11,597 nt of DNA from an uncultured Lachnospiraceae bacterium (GTDB taxonomy: Bacteria; Bacillota; Clostridia; Lachnospirales; Lachnospiraceae), in NCBI GenBank assembly GCA_910586355.1, contig CAJUHJ010000034.1:1-11597 (forward strand), written 5' to 3'. This document shows, piece after piece, positions 1 to 7,056 of this stretch. Under the pieces are notes generated by a model. That model saw only the letters and a program-made list of their open reading frames with translations, had not been told where the DNA came from and did not search any database. The first letter of the stretch is position 1. Each line of letters opens with the position of its first letter. A program made the translations under genes and the position numbers.

Positions 1-151
1 TGCTTGCTTGAGTCTTCTAAGATTTGTGAGGTTTTGGAAAATTGATTTCCGTGATGATAGTACGCATGGCATTGACGAAGGAATGGCAATGATGTTACAA
101 TATTGAATAAATACATTAAAAAACGTGGAGGTATGAGATATGGATGCATAT
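1..151 (+). pseudogene. C-terminal end of an unidentified gene, cut by the window edge, with one apparent frameshift
   Basis: Frame 2 is open from base 2 to a stop at 104-106 and reads like real protein (RFWKIDFRDDSTHGIDEG, then MAMMLQY). Moving back by one base at about 103 continues as LNKYIKKRGGMRYGCI to a TGA at 149-151, overlapping the start of the next gene. The overlap and the protein-like sequence on both sides suggest one original gene that lost a base near 100-104. A shorter product ending at 106 is also possible. I do not recognise the family, and the N-terminal part lies outside the window. Decay fits the broken genes that follow. Confidence 0.4.
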
Positions 152-658
152 GAAAAAGTTACCAGAATTAATACGTTAGACAATGCGTTCCTGAAAGAAT
201 TGGTGGATTATACAGGATATGGCAGCAGGGGAACGATAAATATGGTTGTTTCTTTGTTAGTAACTTTAAAAGAGAGGATACAGCGGGGAGATAAAATTAA
301 ATTAGAAAAAACCGGCGATACCCTATCGTTAGAGTCCTTTGAAAAACTTTTAGAAGAGGAATTCACAACCTATATTGCAAAAGCAGTATTTAAAGAAAAG
401 ATTCTTTCCCATAAAGTTTATTTTAATGTAGAAAATTCAGAACCAGGCCTAGACCTTATCTATTCTGGTTCCAAAGAAAACAAATTGTTTCGGTGGATTG
501 CCGACATAGACGAAGAATATTCTTTGTTAGAGCTTATTCCGACAAGCGTTGTATATATAAGAAACAGCCAGACAAGGCAGATGATACCGTTTATATCGGA
601 AAAGGGAAATTATTATATTTATTCAGAAGAAGAAGGCAAAATCAAAGAAATTATGTAA
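140..658 (+). CDS. Hypothetical protein, 172 residues, intact among decayed genes
   Basis: Function unknown; I do not recognise a family. The start at 140 is supported by GGAGGT at 127-132, seven bases upstream. The protein is soluble-looking, with no signal peptide or membrane segment. The N-terminal third (about residues 1-60) has a helical, lysine-rich pattern. The middle, with FEKLLEEEFTTYIAKAVF at about residues 68-85, also looks helical. The C-terminal part (about 90-172) alternates hydrophobic and charged residues as in a beta-rich domain and ends in an acidic and lysine-rich tail. It overlaps the apparent end of the preceding broken gene and lies 32 bases before a methyltransferase remnant, so it probably belongs to the same restriction-modification or mobile cassette. 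That link is inferred from position only. The frame is intact while both neighbours are broken. Confidence 0.7.
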   Translation: MDAYEKVTRINTLDNAFLKELVDYTGYGSRGTINMVVSLLVTLKERIQRGDKIKLEKTGDTLSLESFEKLLEEEFTTYIAKAVFKEKILSHKVYFNVENSEPGLDLIYSGSKENKLFRWIADIDEEYSLLELIPTSVVYIRNSQTRQMIPFISEKGNYYIYSEEEGKIKEIM

Positions 659-690
659 TTTTGTTTCACAGCTGATTTAGGAGGGATTCT

Positions 691-965
691 GTGGGAGCAT
701 TTGTTTCAGATTCCAGATTAGATAAATTAAAGGAACAAGTTATAAAACCGGTGATTACAGAAGTCTTGACCCTTTTTCCGGTTCATTTACAACTTCTTCA
801 GTTGCGGTTGGATTAGGCCATTATGCAATTGGAATAGAATTGAATGATGAGTACTTTGAGATGGGTATCCGACGGACAAAAATAGCAGAAGAATATAAGG
901 GGAAAAAACTTATCAAACAAAAGATTCGAAAAACAAATGCAAAATCAAAATATGTCAGGGGATAA
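691..965 (+). pseudogene. C-terminal remnant of an N4/N6 site-specific DNA methyltransferase
   Basis: A GTG at 691, preceded by GGAGGG, opens a frame that runs to a stop at 814-816. From about 765 a different frame carries LDPFSGSFTTSSVAVGLG, then HYAIGIELNDEYFEMGIRR, and continues to TAA at 963-965. This is the S-adenosylmethionine-binding motif I region (DPFxGSxTT followed by GIELNxEY) that lies near the C-terminus of PF01555-type adenine-N6 or cytosine-N4 methyltransferases. The tail is basic (KGKKLIKQKIRKTNAKSK). Family members are normally well over 200 residues. Here only about 90 remain, no catalytic DPPY/SPPY motif is visible, and the frame changes (1 to 0) around 755-765. A functional enzyme is very unlikely. 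It is best read as the relic of a restriction-modification or phage/ICE methylase. Confidence 0.75.
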
Positions 966-968
966 ATT

Positions 969-1319
969 ATGAGAATAACCGAAGATTTTATCAAAGAAAT
1001 ATTTTTATACAAAAGACTTTTATAGCAAACCAAAAGCATATTAATAATCGTTTGAATGGTGAATTTAAGGGTAAGTTTCGAGCAGTAAAAGACCCGAATG
1101 ACTTGATTATTAGCTATGAGGGCAAATGGTATGCGTGTTGTAGAAGAACGCTACAAAAAAGCGATTGAAGAAATTATAACTATAAACGAATTGCAAAATT
1201 GGATAGAGGAACTAGACGATAATGATATTGACAGTATTATAAATGACATTGATATTTATTATAAGCTTGAGATGAATATTAATATGGATGATGAGGAAGA
1301 TTTTGATTCTATAAATTGA
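969..1319 (+). pseudogene. Small hypothetical gene broken by about three frameshifts
   Basis: No single frame covers this stretch, but protein-like pieces follow one another: MRITEDFIKEIFLY from ATG 969 (frame 0), then KDFYSKPKAY from about 1012 (frame 1), then NNRLNGEFKGKFRAVKDP and LIISYEGKWYA from 1043 (frame 2). The last piece is KKAIEEIITINELQNWIEEL followed by an acidic tail ending at 1319 (frame 0). Joined, they give a product of about 115 residues starting four bases after the methyltransferase remnant, so it was probably co-transcribed with it. The acidic helical C-terminus is open from ATG 1116 (67 residues), but this ATG has no good ribosome binding site and probably lies inside the old gene. 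Family and function are unknown. Sequencing error is the alternative explanation, but the intact genes elsewhere argue against it. Confidence 0.45.
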
Positions 1320-1354
1320 TATGTAAGAATTCAATTAAACTTCAAAAAATCGTC

Positions 1355-1383
1355 TTGACAGAATAAATGCCGCGTGTTAGTCT
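1355..1383 (+). promoter_or_regulatory. Sigma-A-type promoter for the metG T-box transcript
   Basis: A perfect -35 hexamer TTGACA (1355-1360) is followed after 17 bases by TAGTCT (1378-1383), which matches four of six positions of TATAAT. The predicted transcript start near 1390 falls just before the first strand of T-box stem I, as expected for a leader promoter. Confidence 0.6.
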
Positions 1384-1389
1384 TAAAAA

Positions 1390-1687
1390 GATAAATGCGA
1401 AGAAAAAGAGAGTACATGAAAGGGAAGTTTACAGAGAAATCTCTACTGTTTAACAGGGGTGCGAGGAGATAGCGGAGTTTTCATGGAAGATGGCTTTTGA
1501 GCAGTTGGGATGAACTGCGGCAGGATATGGCTGCGGATAATTTCAAACAGGATTCGCCTGTTACAGCGAAAGCGTATTGTAGAATTTTGCTGTACGCATT
1601 GAGATTTTTGCCATATGGCAGAAATGAATTGAAGTGGTACCACGGGATATATCTCGTCTTCTTAGTATGGAAGATGAGATTTTTTTA
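1390..1687 (+). promoter_or_regulatory. T-box riboswitch leader, methionine specifier, controlling metG
   Basis: This transcribed leader should sense uncharged tRNA-Met and allow metG expression when methionine charging is low. The stem I base pairs around AAAAAG (1403-1408) and CTTTT (1494-1498). The S-turn motif AGTA is at 1411-1414, and CATGAAA (1415-1421) is the exact complement of TTTCATG (1479-1485). The resulting specifier loop GAAGATGG contains ATG at 1490-1492 followed by G, giving a Met codon. Further hairpins are GCAGTT/AACTGC (1501-1518), AACAGG/CCTGTT (1546-1562) and TGCC/GGCA (1609-1620). The antiterminator has helix GAAG/CTTC (1631-1634 with 1658-1661), the T-box bulge TGGTACC (1635-1641) and helix ACGGGA/TCTCGT (1642-1647 with 1652-1657). 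The TGGT would pair with a tRNA ending ACCA, consistent with the A discriminator of tRNA-Met. The specifier assignment is from hand folding. Confidence 0.9.
1651..1687 (+). terminator. T-box regulated intrinsic terminator upstream of metG
   Basis: ATCTCGTCTTC (1651-1661) pairs with GAAGATGAGAT (1670-1680) over 11 base pairs with one G-U wobble and an 8-base loop, followed directly by a run of T (1680-1686). Its 5' arm is the same sequence as the 3' half of the antiterminator, so the two structures are mutually exclusive. Confidence 0.9.
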
Positions 1688-1715
1688 TGCAGATATTATT
1701 ATGAAGGAGGTTTTT

Positions 1716-3680
1716 ATGGATAAAAAAGGAAAGTTTTATATGACAACTGCGATTGCGTATACATCAGGCAAGCCGCATATTGGAAATACTTATGAAATTG
1801 TGCTGGCGGACGCAATTGCACGTTTTAAACGTCAGGAAGGATATGAGGTGTATTTTCAGACGGGAACGGATGAACATGGACAGAAAATTCAGGAAAAGGC
1901 CCAGGCAGAAGGGATTACTCCGAAAGAGCATGTCGATAAAATAGCTGGGGAAGTCAGGCGCATATGGGATTTGATGAATTCTTCATACGACGGTTTTGTG
2001 CGAACGACAGATACTGACCATGAAAAACAGGTACAAAAGATTTTTCATAAATTATATGAAAAAGGAGATATTTATAAGGGATCATACGAGGGACTTTACT
2101 GTACGCCCTGTGAATCCTTTTGGACAGAATCCCAGTTAGCAGACGGAAAATGTCCGGACTGTGGTCGTGAGGTAATCCCTGCCAAAGAAGAAGCTTATTT
2201 CTTTAAAATGAGCAAATATGCAGACCGTTTAATAGAGCATATCAATACGCATCCGGAATTTATACAGCCTGTTTCACGTAAAAATGAAATGATGAATAAT
2301 TTTCTTTTGCCGGGACTTCAGGATTTGTGTGTATCGAGAACTTCTTTTAGCTGGGGAATCCCTGTGGATTTTGACCCGAAACATGTAGTTTATGTATGGC
2401 TGGATGCGCTGACGAATTATATTACAAAAATTGGTTATGACGCTGACGGAGGTTCCAGCGAAATGTTTCAGAAAAACTGGCCTGCAGATTTACATTTAAT
2501 TGGCAAAGATATTATCCGCTTCCATACGATATACTGGCCGATTTTTCTGATGGCGTTAGACCTTCCTCTGCCCAGACAGGTATTTGGGCATCCATGGCTT
2601 TTACAAGGCAATGGTAAAATGAGCAAATCAAAAGGCAACGTTCTTTATGCGGATGAACTTGTAGAATTTTTCGGCGTAGATGCCGTCCGTTATTTTGTGC
2701 TGCATGAAATGCCGTTTGACAATGATGGAATTATCACCTGGGAATTGATGGTGGAACGAATGAATTCTGACCTTGCCAATACGTTGGGCAATCTTGTCAA
2801 CCGTACGATTTCCATGAGTAATAAATACTTTGGCGGAATCGTGAAAAACAGCGGTATCACAGAGGATGTGGACGAGGAATTAAAACAAACGGCAATTTCG
2901 GCAGTGGGAAAAGTAGAAGCCAAAATGAAAGAACTTCGTGTAGCAGATGCAATCACAGAGGTATTTTATCTTTTTAAACGCTGCAATAAATATATTGACG
3001 AAACAACGCCGTGGATTCTTGCAAAAGAGGAAGCGACGCTTCCGCGGTTAGAAACCGTTTTGTATAATCTGGTGGAAAGCATTACGATTGGAGCGACATT
3101 GTTAAAGAGTTTTATGCCGGAAACGTCTGAGAAAATTTTTTCACAGCTTCATACAAAAGAAGTGCCTTATGAAGCGCTAAATACATTCGGACATTATGAA
3201 AGCGGTAATAAAGTAACAGAAAAACCAGAAATTCTTTTTGCCAGATTGGATTTAGAAGAAGTATTAAAAAAAGTGGAAGAACGGTATCCGTCGGCAACAG
3301 AAGAACAAACAGCACAAAACGAGGAAGAAGCTGGTATTGATATAGAGGCAAAAGCAGAAATTACATTTGATGATTTTATGAAAATGCAGTTTCAAGTTGG
3401 TGAAATTATAGAATGTAAAGCCGTAGAAAAATCAAAGAAACTGCTTTGCTCACAGGTGAAAATCGGCAGTCAGGTGAAACAAATTGTCTCCGGTATCCGC
3501 AAATATTATTCTCCGGAAGAAATGGTGGGCAAAAAAGTGATGGTTCTTGTCAATTTAAAATCGGCAAAATTAGCCGGGGTACTTTCCGAAGGAATGTTGC
3601 TTTGCGCAGAAAATGAAGAAGGAAACTTAGCTTTGCTGATACCAGAAAAAGATATGCCTTCCGGAGCAGAAATCTGTTAG
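1716..3680 (+). CDS. metG: Methionyl-tRNA synthetase
   Basis: Charges tRNA-Met with methionine in the cytoplasm; a class I synthetase of 654 residues, the normal length for the form with a fused C-terminal tRNA-binding domain. The ATP-binding signature HIGN is at residues 21-24 and KMSKS at 301-305. A zinc knuckle in the connective peptide has cysteines at 129, 132, 146 and 149. The anticodon-binding helical domain follows (about 340-520). The C-terminal 105 residues (from about 549, ITFDDFMKMQFQVGEI) form an EMAP-II/Arc1p-like OB fold used for tRNA binding and dimerisation. The start at 1716 is set by AAGGAGG at 1704-1710. The frame is also open upstream to a TTG at 1497, but that stretch is the T-box RNA. 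Regulation should be by tRNA-Met charging through the leader. The SPFH gene follows after 22 bases. Confidence 0.98.
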   Translation: MDKKGKFYMTTAIAYTSGKPHIGNTYEIVLADAIARFKRQEGYEVYFQTGTDEHGQKIQEKAQAEGITPKEHVDKIAGEVRRIWDLMNSSYDGFVRTTDTDHEKQVQKIFHKLYEKGDIYKGSYEGLYCTPCESFWTESQLADGKCPDCGREVIPAKEEAYFFKMSKYADRLIEHINTHPEFIQPVSRKNEMMNNFLLPGLQDLCVSRTSFSWGIPVDFDPKHVVYVWLDALTNYITKIGYDADGGSSEMFQKNWPADLHLIGKDIIRFHTIYWPIFLMALDLPLPRQVFGHPWLLQGNGKMSKSKGNVLYADELVEFFGVDAVRYFVLHEMPFDNDGIITWELMVERMNSDLANTLGNLVNRTISMSNKYFGGIVKNSGITEDVDEELKQTAISAVGKVEAKMKELRVADAITEVFYLFKRCNKYIDETTPWILAKEEATLPRLETVLYNLVESITIGATLLKSFMPETSEKIFSQLHTKEVPYEALNTFGHYESGNKVTEKPEILFARLDLEEVLKKVEERYPSATEEQTAQNEEEAGIDIEAKAEITFDDFMKMQFQVGEIIECKAVEKSKKLLCSQVKIGSQVKQIVSGIRKYYSPEEMVGKKVMVLVNLKSAKLAGVLSEGMLLCAENEEGNLALLIPEKDMPSGAEIC

Positions 3681-3702
3681 TCTTTATTAAGGAGGAATGA
3701 AT

Positions 3703-4632
3703 ATGGAAACTATGATCGTGTTTAGTGTAATTGTTCTAATCGTATTGATTATTGCTGCAAGCTGTATTAAAATTGTGCCGCAGGCGCACGCATCTATTGT
3801 AGAATGTCTGGGCGCTTATCGTGCGACATGGAATGTTGGGATTCATTTTAAACGGCCATTCGTAGACCGTGTTGCTAAAAAAATTAATTTGAAAGAACAG
3901 GTGGTTGATTTTCCGCCCCAGCCTGTCATTACAAAAGATAACGTTACCATGCAGATTGATACAGTTGTATTTTTCCAAATTACAGACCCGAAATTATTTG
4001 CATATGGGGTAGAAAGCCCAATTATGGCGATTGAAAATCTAACGGCTACAACGCTTAGAAACATTATTGGCGATTTGGAATTAGATGAAACGCTGACTTC
4101 ACGCGAAACAATTAATACGAAAATGCGCGCTTCCTTAGATGTAGCGACAGATCCATGGGGGATTAAAGTAAATCGCGTGGAATTAAAAAATATTATTCCT
4201 CCGGCAGCCATCCAGGATGCGATGGAAAAACAGATGAAGGCAGAACGTGAACGGAGAGAAGCTATTTTAAAAGCAGAAGGGGAAAAGAAATCTACGATTC
4301 TTGTTGCTGAAGGAAAAAAAGAATCTGCGATTTTAGATGCTGAGGCAGAAAAACAGGCTGCGATTTTAAGGGCAGAGGCGCATAAAGAAGCGATGGTCCG
4401 TGAAGCGGAAGGAGAGGCAGAGGCAATTCTAAAAGTTCAAAAGGCAAATGCAGACGGCCTGCGTTTCTTAAAAGAAGCAGCGCCGGATTCCGGCGTCCTG
4501 CAGATAAAGAGTTTAGAAGCATTTGCAAAAGCTGCAGACGGAAAAGCAACAAAAATTATTGTCCCTTCTGAAATTTCTGGAATTGCAGGTCTGGTTCAGT
4601 CATTTGCTGAAATTGCAAAAAAGGATGAGTAG
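3703..4632 (+). CDS. SPFH/Band 7 (stomatin-prohibitin-like, QmcA-type) membrane protein
   Basis: A 309-residue SPFH-family protein, expected to be anchored in the cytoplasmic membrane and to form large oligomers linked to membrane organisation or proteostasis; its exact job is not known. A hydrophobic segment spans about residues 4-22 and is followed by the Band 7 domain (about 22-180, with IVPQAHASIVECLGAY near its start and NIIPPAAIQDAMEKQMKAER at its end). Residues 186-251 are six consecutive 11-residue repeats of the form xAILxAEGEKx, an alanine- and glutamate-rich helix suited to a hendecad coiled coil. The C-terminus (about 252-309) is the usual oligomerisation region. ATG 3703 is chosen because AAGGAGG (3689-3695) lies seven bases upstream; ATG 3697 would be only one base from it. 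No NfeD partner gene, a common neighbour of such proteins, is next to it. It is probably co-transcribed with metG. Confidence 0.9.
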   Translation: METMIVFSVIVLIVLIIAASCIKIVPQAHASIVECLGAYRATWNVGIHFKRPFVDRVAKKINLKEQVVDFPPQPVITKDNVTMQIDTVVFFQITDPKLFAYGVESPIMAIENLTATTLRNIIGDLELDETLTSRETINTKMRASLDVATDPWGIKVNRVELKNIIPPAAIQDAMEKQMKAERERREAILKAEGEKKSTILVAEGKKESAILDAEAEKQAAILRAEAHKEAMVREAEGEAEAILKVQKANADGLRFLKEAAPDSGVLQIKSLEAFAKAADGKATKIIVPSEISGIAGLVQSFAEIAKKDE

Positions 4633-4647
4633 AAAATGAAACTATGG

Positions 4648-4675
4648 GGCTGTCACAGAGCTGGCAGCCTGTTTT
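4648..4675 (+). terminator. Intrinsic terminator ending the metG-SPFH unit
   Basis: GGCTGTCA (4648-4655) pairs with TGGCAGCC (4662-4669) through eight base pairs including one G-U wobble, with a six-base loop, and is followed by TGTTTT. It lies 16 bases after the SPFH stop and before argF. The flanks CTATG (4642-4646) and CATAG (4681-4685) could extend the structure. The T run is short, so some read-through is possible. Confidence 0.7.
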
Positions 4676-4712
4676 CATATCATAGGAAAGACAGATTATA
4701 GGAGGATATAAC

Positions 4713-5705
4713 ATGAAAAGCTTAAAAGGACGTCATTTTTTAAAATTACTGGATTACACGCCGGAAGAAATTTTATACTTAATTGATTTAGCAAAAAAAC
4801 TAAAAGATGAAAAAAAACAGGGGATACCGCACACATATTTGACAGGGAAAAATATAGCGTTGATTTTTGAAAAAACAAGTACGCGGACACGGTGTGCATT
4901 TGAAACGGCGGCGCATGATCTTGGAATGAATGTAACGTACTTAGATCCGTCAGGTTCTCAAATTGGCAAAAAAGAAAGTATTAAGGATACTGCAAGAGTT
5001 CTTGGAAGAATGTACGACGGAATTGAATACCGGGGATTTGGACAGGAAATTGTAGAAGAGCTGGCAGCTTATGCAGGGGTTCCCGTTTGGAATGGCCTGA
5101 CAAATGAATTCCATCCGACGCAAATGCTGGCGGACATGCTTTCGATACAGGAACATTTTGGAAGGTTAAAAGGAATAAAACTTGTGTATATGGGAGACGC
5201 CCGCTATAATATGGGCAATTCCTTAATGGTCGTTTGTGCAAAACTCGGCATGAATTTCACGGCTTGTACGTCAAAACAGTATTTTCCAGAAGAAAAATTA
5301 GTTGCCGATTGCCGGAAAATTGCAAAAGAAACGGGGGCTTCTATTACGTTAAGTGAAGATGTAAAAACAGCTGTTACTGATGCAGATGTAATTTACACAG
5401 ACGTCTGGGTATCCATGGGAGAGCCGGATGCAGTTTGGGAAGAACGAATCAAAGAACTTCTGCCATATCAGGTAAACAGGAATGTAATGGAATTAGCAAA
5501 AGAAAACGCTGTATTTATGCACTGCCTGCCGGCATTCCATGACTTAAATACTGGAATCGGGCGGGATGTATATGAAAAATTCGGGTTAAAAGAAATCGAA
5601 GTCACAGACGAAGTGTTTGAAAGCAGCCAGTCGATTGTATTTGAAGAAGCAGAAAACAGAATGCACACGATTAAAGCAGTTCTGCTTGCAACGTTAGGAG
5701 AGTAA
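4713..5705 (+). CDS. argF: Ornithine carbamoyltransferase
   Basis: Makes citrulline from ornithine and carbamoyl phosphate in arginine synthesis, or runs the reverse reaction in arginine breakdown; cytoplasmic, normally a trimer. At 330 residues it has the usual length. The carbamoyl-phosphate-binding STRTR is at residues 56-60, HPTQ at 134-137, the ornithine-loop SMG at 234-236 (DVWVSMGEP) and HCLP at 270-273. The SMG motif favours ornithine over putrescine as substrate. The start has AGGAGG at 4701-4706. No other arginine gene is present here, so sequence alone does not decide between synthesis and catabolism (argF or arcB). I see no convincing ArgR box in the 80-base upstream gap, and no strong promoter apart from read-through of the preceding terminator. 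birA begins three bases after its stop. Confidence 0.95.
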   Translation: MKSLKGRHFLKLLDYTPEEILYLIDLAKKLKDEKKQGIPHTYLTGKNIALIFEKTSTRTRCAFETAAHDLGMNVTYLDPSGSQIGKKESIKDTARVLGRMYDGIEYRGFGQEIVEELAAYAGVPVWNGLTNEFHPTQMLADMLSIQEHFGRLKGIKLVYMGDARYNMGNSLMVVCAKLGMNFTACTSKQYFPEEKLVADCRKIAKETGASITLSEDVKTAVTDADVIYTDVWVSMGEPDAVWEERIKELLPYQVNRNVMELAKENAVFMHCLPAFHDLNTGIGRDVYEKFGLKEIEVTDEVFESSQSIVFEEAENRMHTIKAVLLATLGE

Positions 5706-5708
5706 ACT

Positions 5709-6686
5709 TTGAAATCAGAATTATTAACTGCACTGCGAAGCACAAAGGGCTTTGTATCCGGACAGGAATTGTGTGAAAAGCTCGGCGTTTCAAGGACGGC
5801 CGTTTGGAAAGGAATGAAAAAACTAAAATCAGAAGGATACAATATCGAGGCGGTTTCCAATAAAGGATACCGTCTGCTCAAATCGCCGGATATTATAGAT
5901 GCAGAAGAATTGAAAAGCATTCGAAAAACCGCTTGGGCGGGAAATGAAATTGTATATTTTGATGTGACCGATTCTACGAATATACAGGCAAAGCGTCTGG
6001 CAGAGGAAGGTATGCCGCATGGAACCCTGGTTATTGCCGGATGTCAAAAATCAGGGAAAGGACGGCGCGGGCGCGGCTGGGAATCGCCAAAGCACGACGG
6101 CATTTTTATGACGCTTTTATTAAGGCCTTCTTTTCCGCCGGCAAAAGCCTCCATGCTGACATTAGTCGCAGCGATAGCAGTGGCAAAAGCAGTCCGTATA
6201 AAGACAGGACTTTTTGCAGAAATAAAGTGGCCCAACGACATTGTGATAAACGGTAAAAAAATCTGCGGTATTTTAACAGAACTCAATACTGAAATTGATA
6301 CGATTCATTATGTTATTACTGGGATTGGCATTAATGTGTCAAACCAAAAATTTGAGAAAGAAATAGCTCCTGTGGCAACTTCTCTTATGTTAGAAAGCGG
6401 GAAAGAAATTCATCGGGCGGGTTTGATTGAGGAAGTATTGGAGCAGTATGAATTTTATTATAACAAGTTTTGCCAAACGATGGATTTGTCAGAATGGAAA
6501 GAGGAATACAATGAATATCTTGTCAACCGTAACAGGCCAGTAAAAGTTATAGACCCAAAGGAACCGTTTACCGGAATTGCAAAGGGGATTAATGAGCGGG
6601 GGGAGCTGCTTGTAGAAACGGAGGGACAAATCCTGGCGGTATCTTCAGGCGAGGTATCTGTTCGCGGAATTTATGGATATGTTTGA
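5709..6686 (+). CDS. birA: Biotin-[acetyl-CoA-carboxylase] ligase and biotin operon repressor, bifunctional type
   Basis: Activates biotin with ATP and attaches it to carrier proteins. The N-terminal DNA-binding domain indicates the group II form that can also repress biotin genes. In the 325 residues, a winged helix-turn-helix occupies about 1-60 (SRTAVWKGMKKLKSEGYNI around the recognition helix). The biotinyl-AMP loop GKGRRGRGW is at about 116-124, KWPND at 173-177 with the nearby ligand lysines KK at 183-184, and the small C-terminal domain ends in SSGEVSVRG. The start is TTG at 5709, supported by AGGAG at 5696-5700 inside the end of argF; no upstream ATG fits. No biotin synthesis or transport gene lies in the window, so any repressor targets are elsewhere. 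It is tightly linked to argF and to the small gene that follows. Confidence 0.95.
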   Translation: MKSELLTALRSTKGFVSGQELCEKLGVSRTAVWKGMKKLKSEGYNIEAVSNKGYRLLKSPDIIDAEELKSIRKTAWAGNEIVYFDVTDSTNIQAKRLAEEGMPHGTLVIAGCQKSGKGRRGRGWESPKHDGIFMTLLLRPSFPPAKASMLTLVAAIAVAKAVRIKTGLFAEIKWPNDIVINGKKICGILTELNTEIDTIHYVITGIGINVSNQKFEKEIAPVATSLMLESGKEIHRAGLIEEVLEQYEFYYNKFCQTMDLSEWKEEYNEYLVNRNRPVKVIDPKEPFTGIAKGINERGELLVETEGQILAVSSGEVSVRGIYGYV

Positions 6687-6704
6687 TTGCTTACGGAGGT
6701 GAAA

Positions 6705-7028
6705 ATGGAAGAACTGGTTTTATGCGCTGCCAGTGCATACGAAAAGAAATTTTATTTAAGTGAGGAATTTTTTGGGTTGCCGCAAAGCGTGAAAGATGAA
6801 CTTAAAATTATGTGTGTTTTGTTTACAGAAGACGTCGGCGGCATATTAGAACTCTTTTTTAATGAAGACGGTGAATTGGAATTTCGGACTTCTTTTGATG
6901 AGGGAGATTATCTGTATGATGATATTGGAAGCGTGCTGAAAGTGAAAGAATTGCAGCGTTTGAAAAGAGAACTTTTAGAATCTTTGGAATTGTATTATAA
7001 AGTGATGAGAAACGAATGGAACGGCTGA
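6705..7028 (+). CDS. Small conserved protein, resembling the DUF6145 family
   Basis: A 107-residue acidic protein of unknown function. The sequence (MEELVLCAASAYEKKFYL at the start, then LKIMCVLFTEDVGGILELFF) resembles what I recall of a short uncharacterised family (DUF6145) found next to coaX in Lachnospiraceae. This is recalled from memory and has not been searched. It has an N-terminal alpha/beta-like part, an acidic stretch NEDGELEFRTSFDEGDYLYD at about 54-73, and a C-terminal helix (about 78-103). There is no membrane segment or metal motif. ATG 6705 is chosen because GGAGG at 6695-6699 lies five bases upstream; an in-frame TTG at 6687 has no ribosome binding site. It sits 18 bases after birA and 28 before coaX, so it is probably part of the same transcript and may act in cofactor metabolism; the function is inferred from position only. 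Confidence 0.85.
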   Translation: MEELVLCAASAYEKKFYLSEEFFGLPQSVKDELKIMCVLFTEDVGGILELFFNEDGELEFRTSFDEGDYLYDDIGSVLKVKELQRLKRELLESLELYYKVMRNEWNG

Positions 7029-7056
7029 TTAGATAATTATGGGAAGGTGGAAAACT

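Noticed and set aside
969..1025. 18-residue peptide from ATG 969
   Set aside because: It looks like the first piece of the frameshifted small gene rather than a real short peptide.
1116..1319. Independent 67-residue gene
   Set aside because: No good ribosome binding site at 1116, and preceding bases in other frames read as the earlier part of the same protein, so it is listed as part of a pseudogene.
1..1350. CRISPR array or defence island beyond the methyltransferase relic
   Set aside because: No regularly spaced repeats, no cas-like protein and no nuclease motif could be read here.
1497..1715. N-terminal extension of metG by 73 residues from TTG 1497
   Set aside because: The stretch is the T-box leader, includes the terminator hairpin, and ATG 1716 has an AAGGAGG site and matches the normal MetG start.
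5468..5920. 150-residue open frame on the - strand across the argF-birA junction
   Set aside because: It overlaps two well-supported genes on the + strand and shows no family features.
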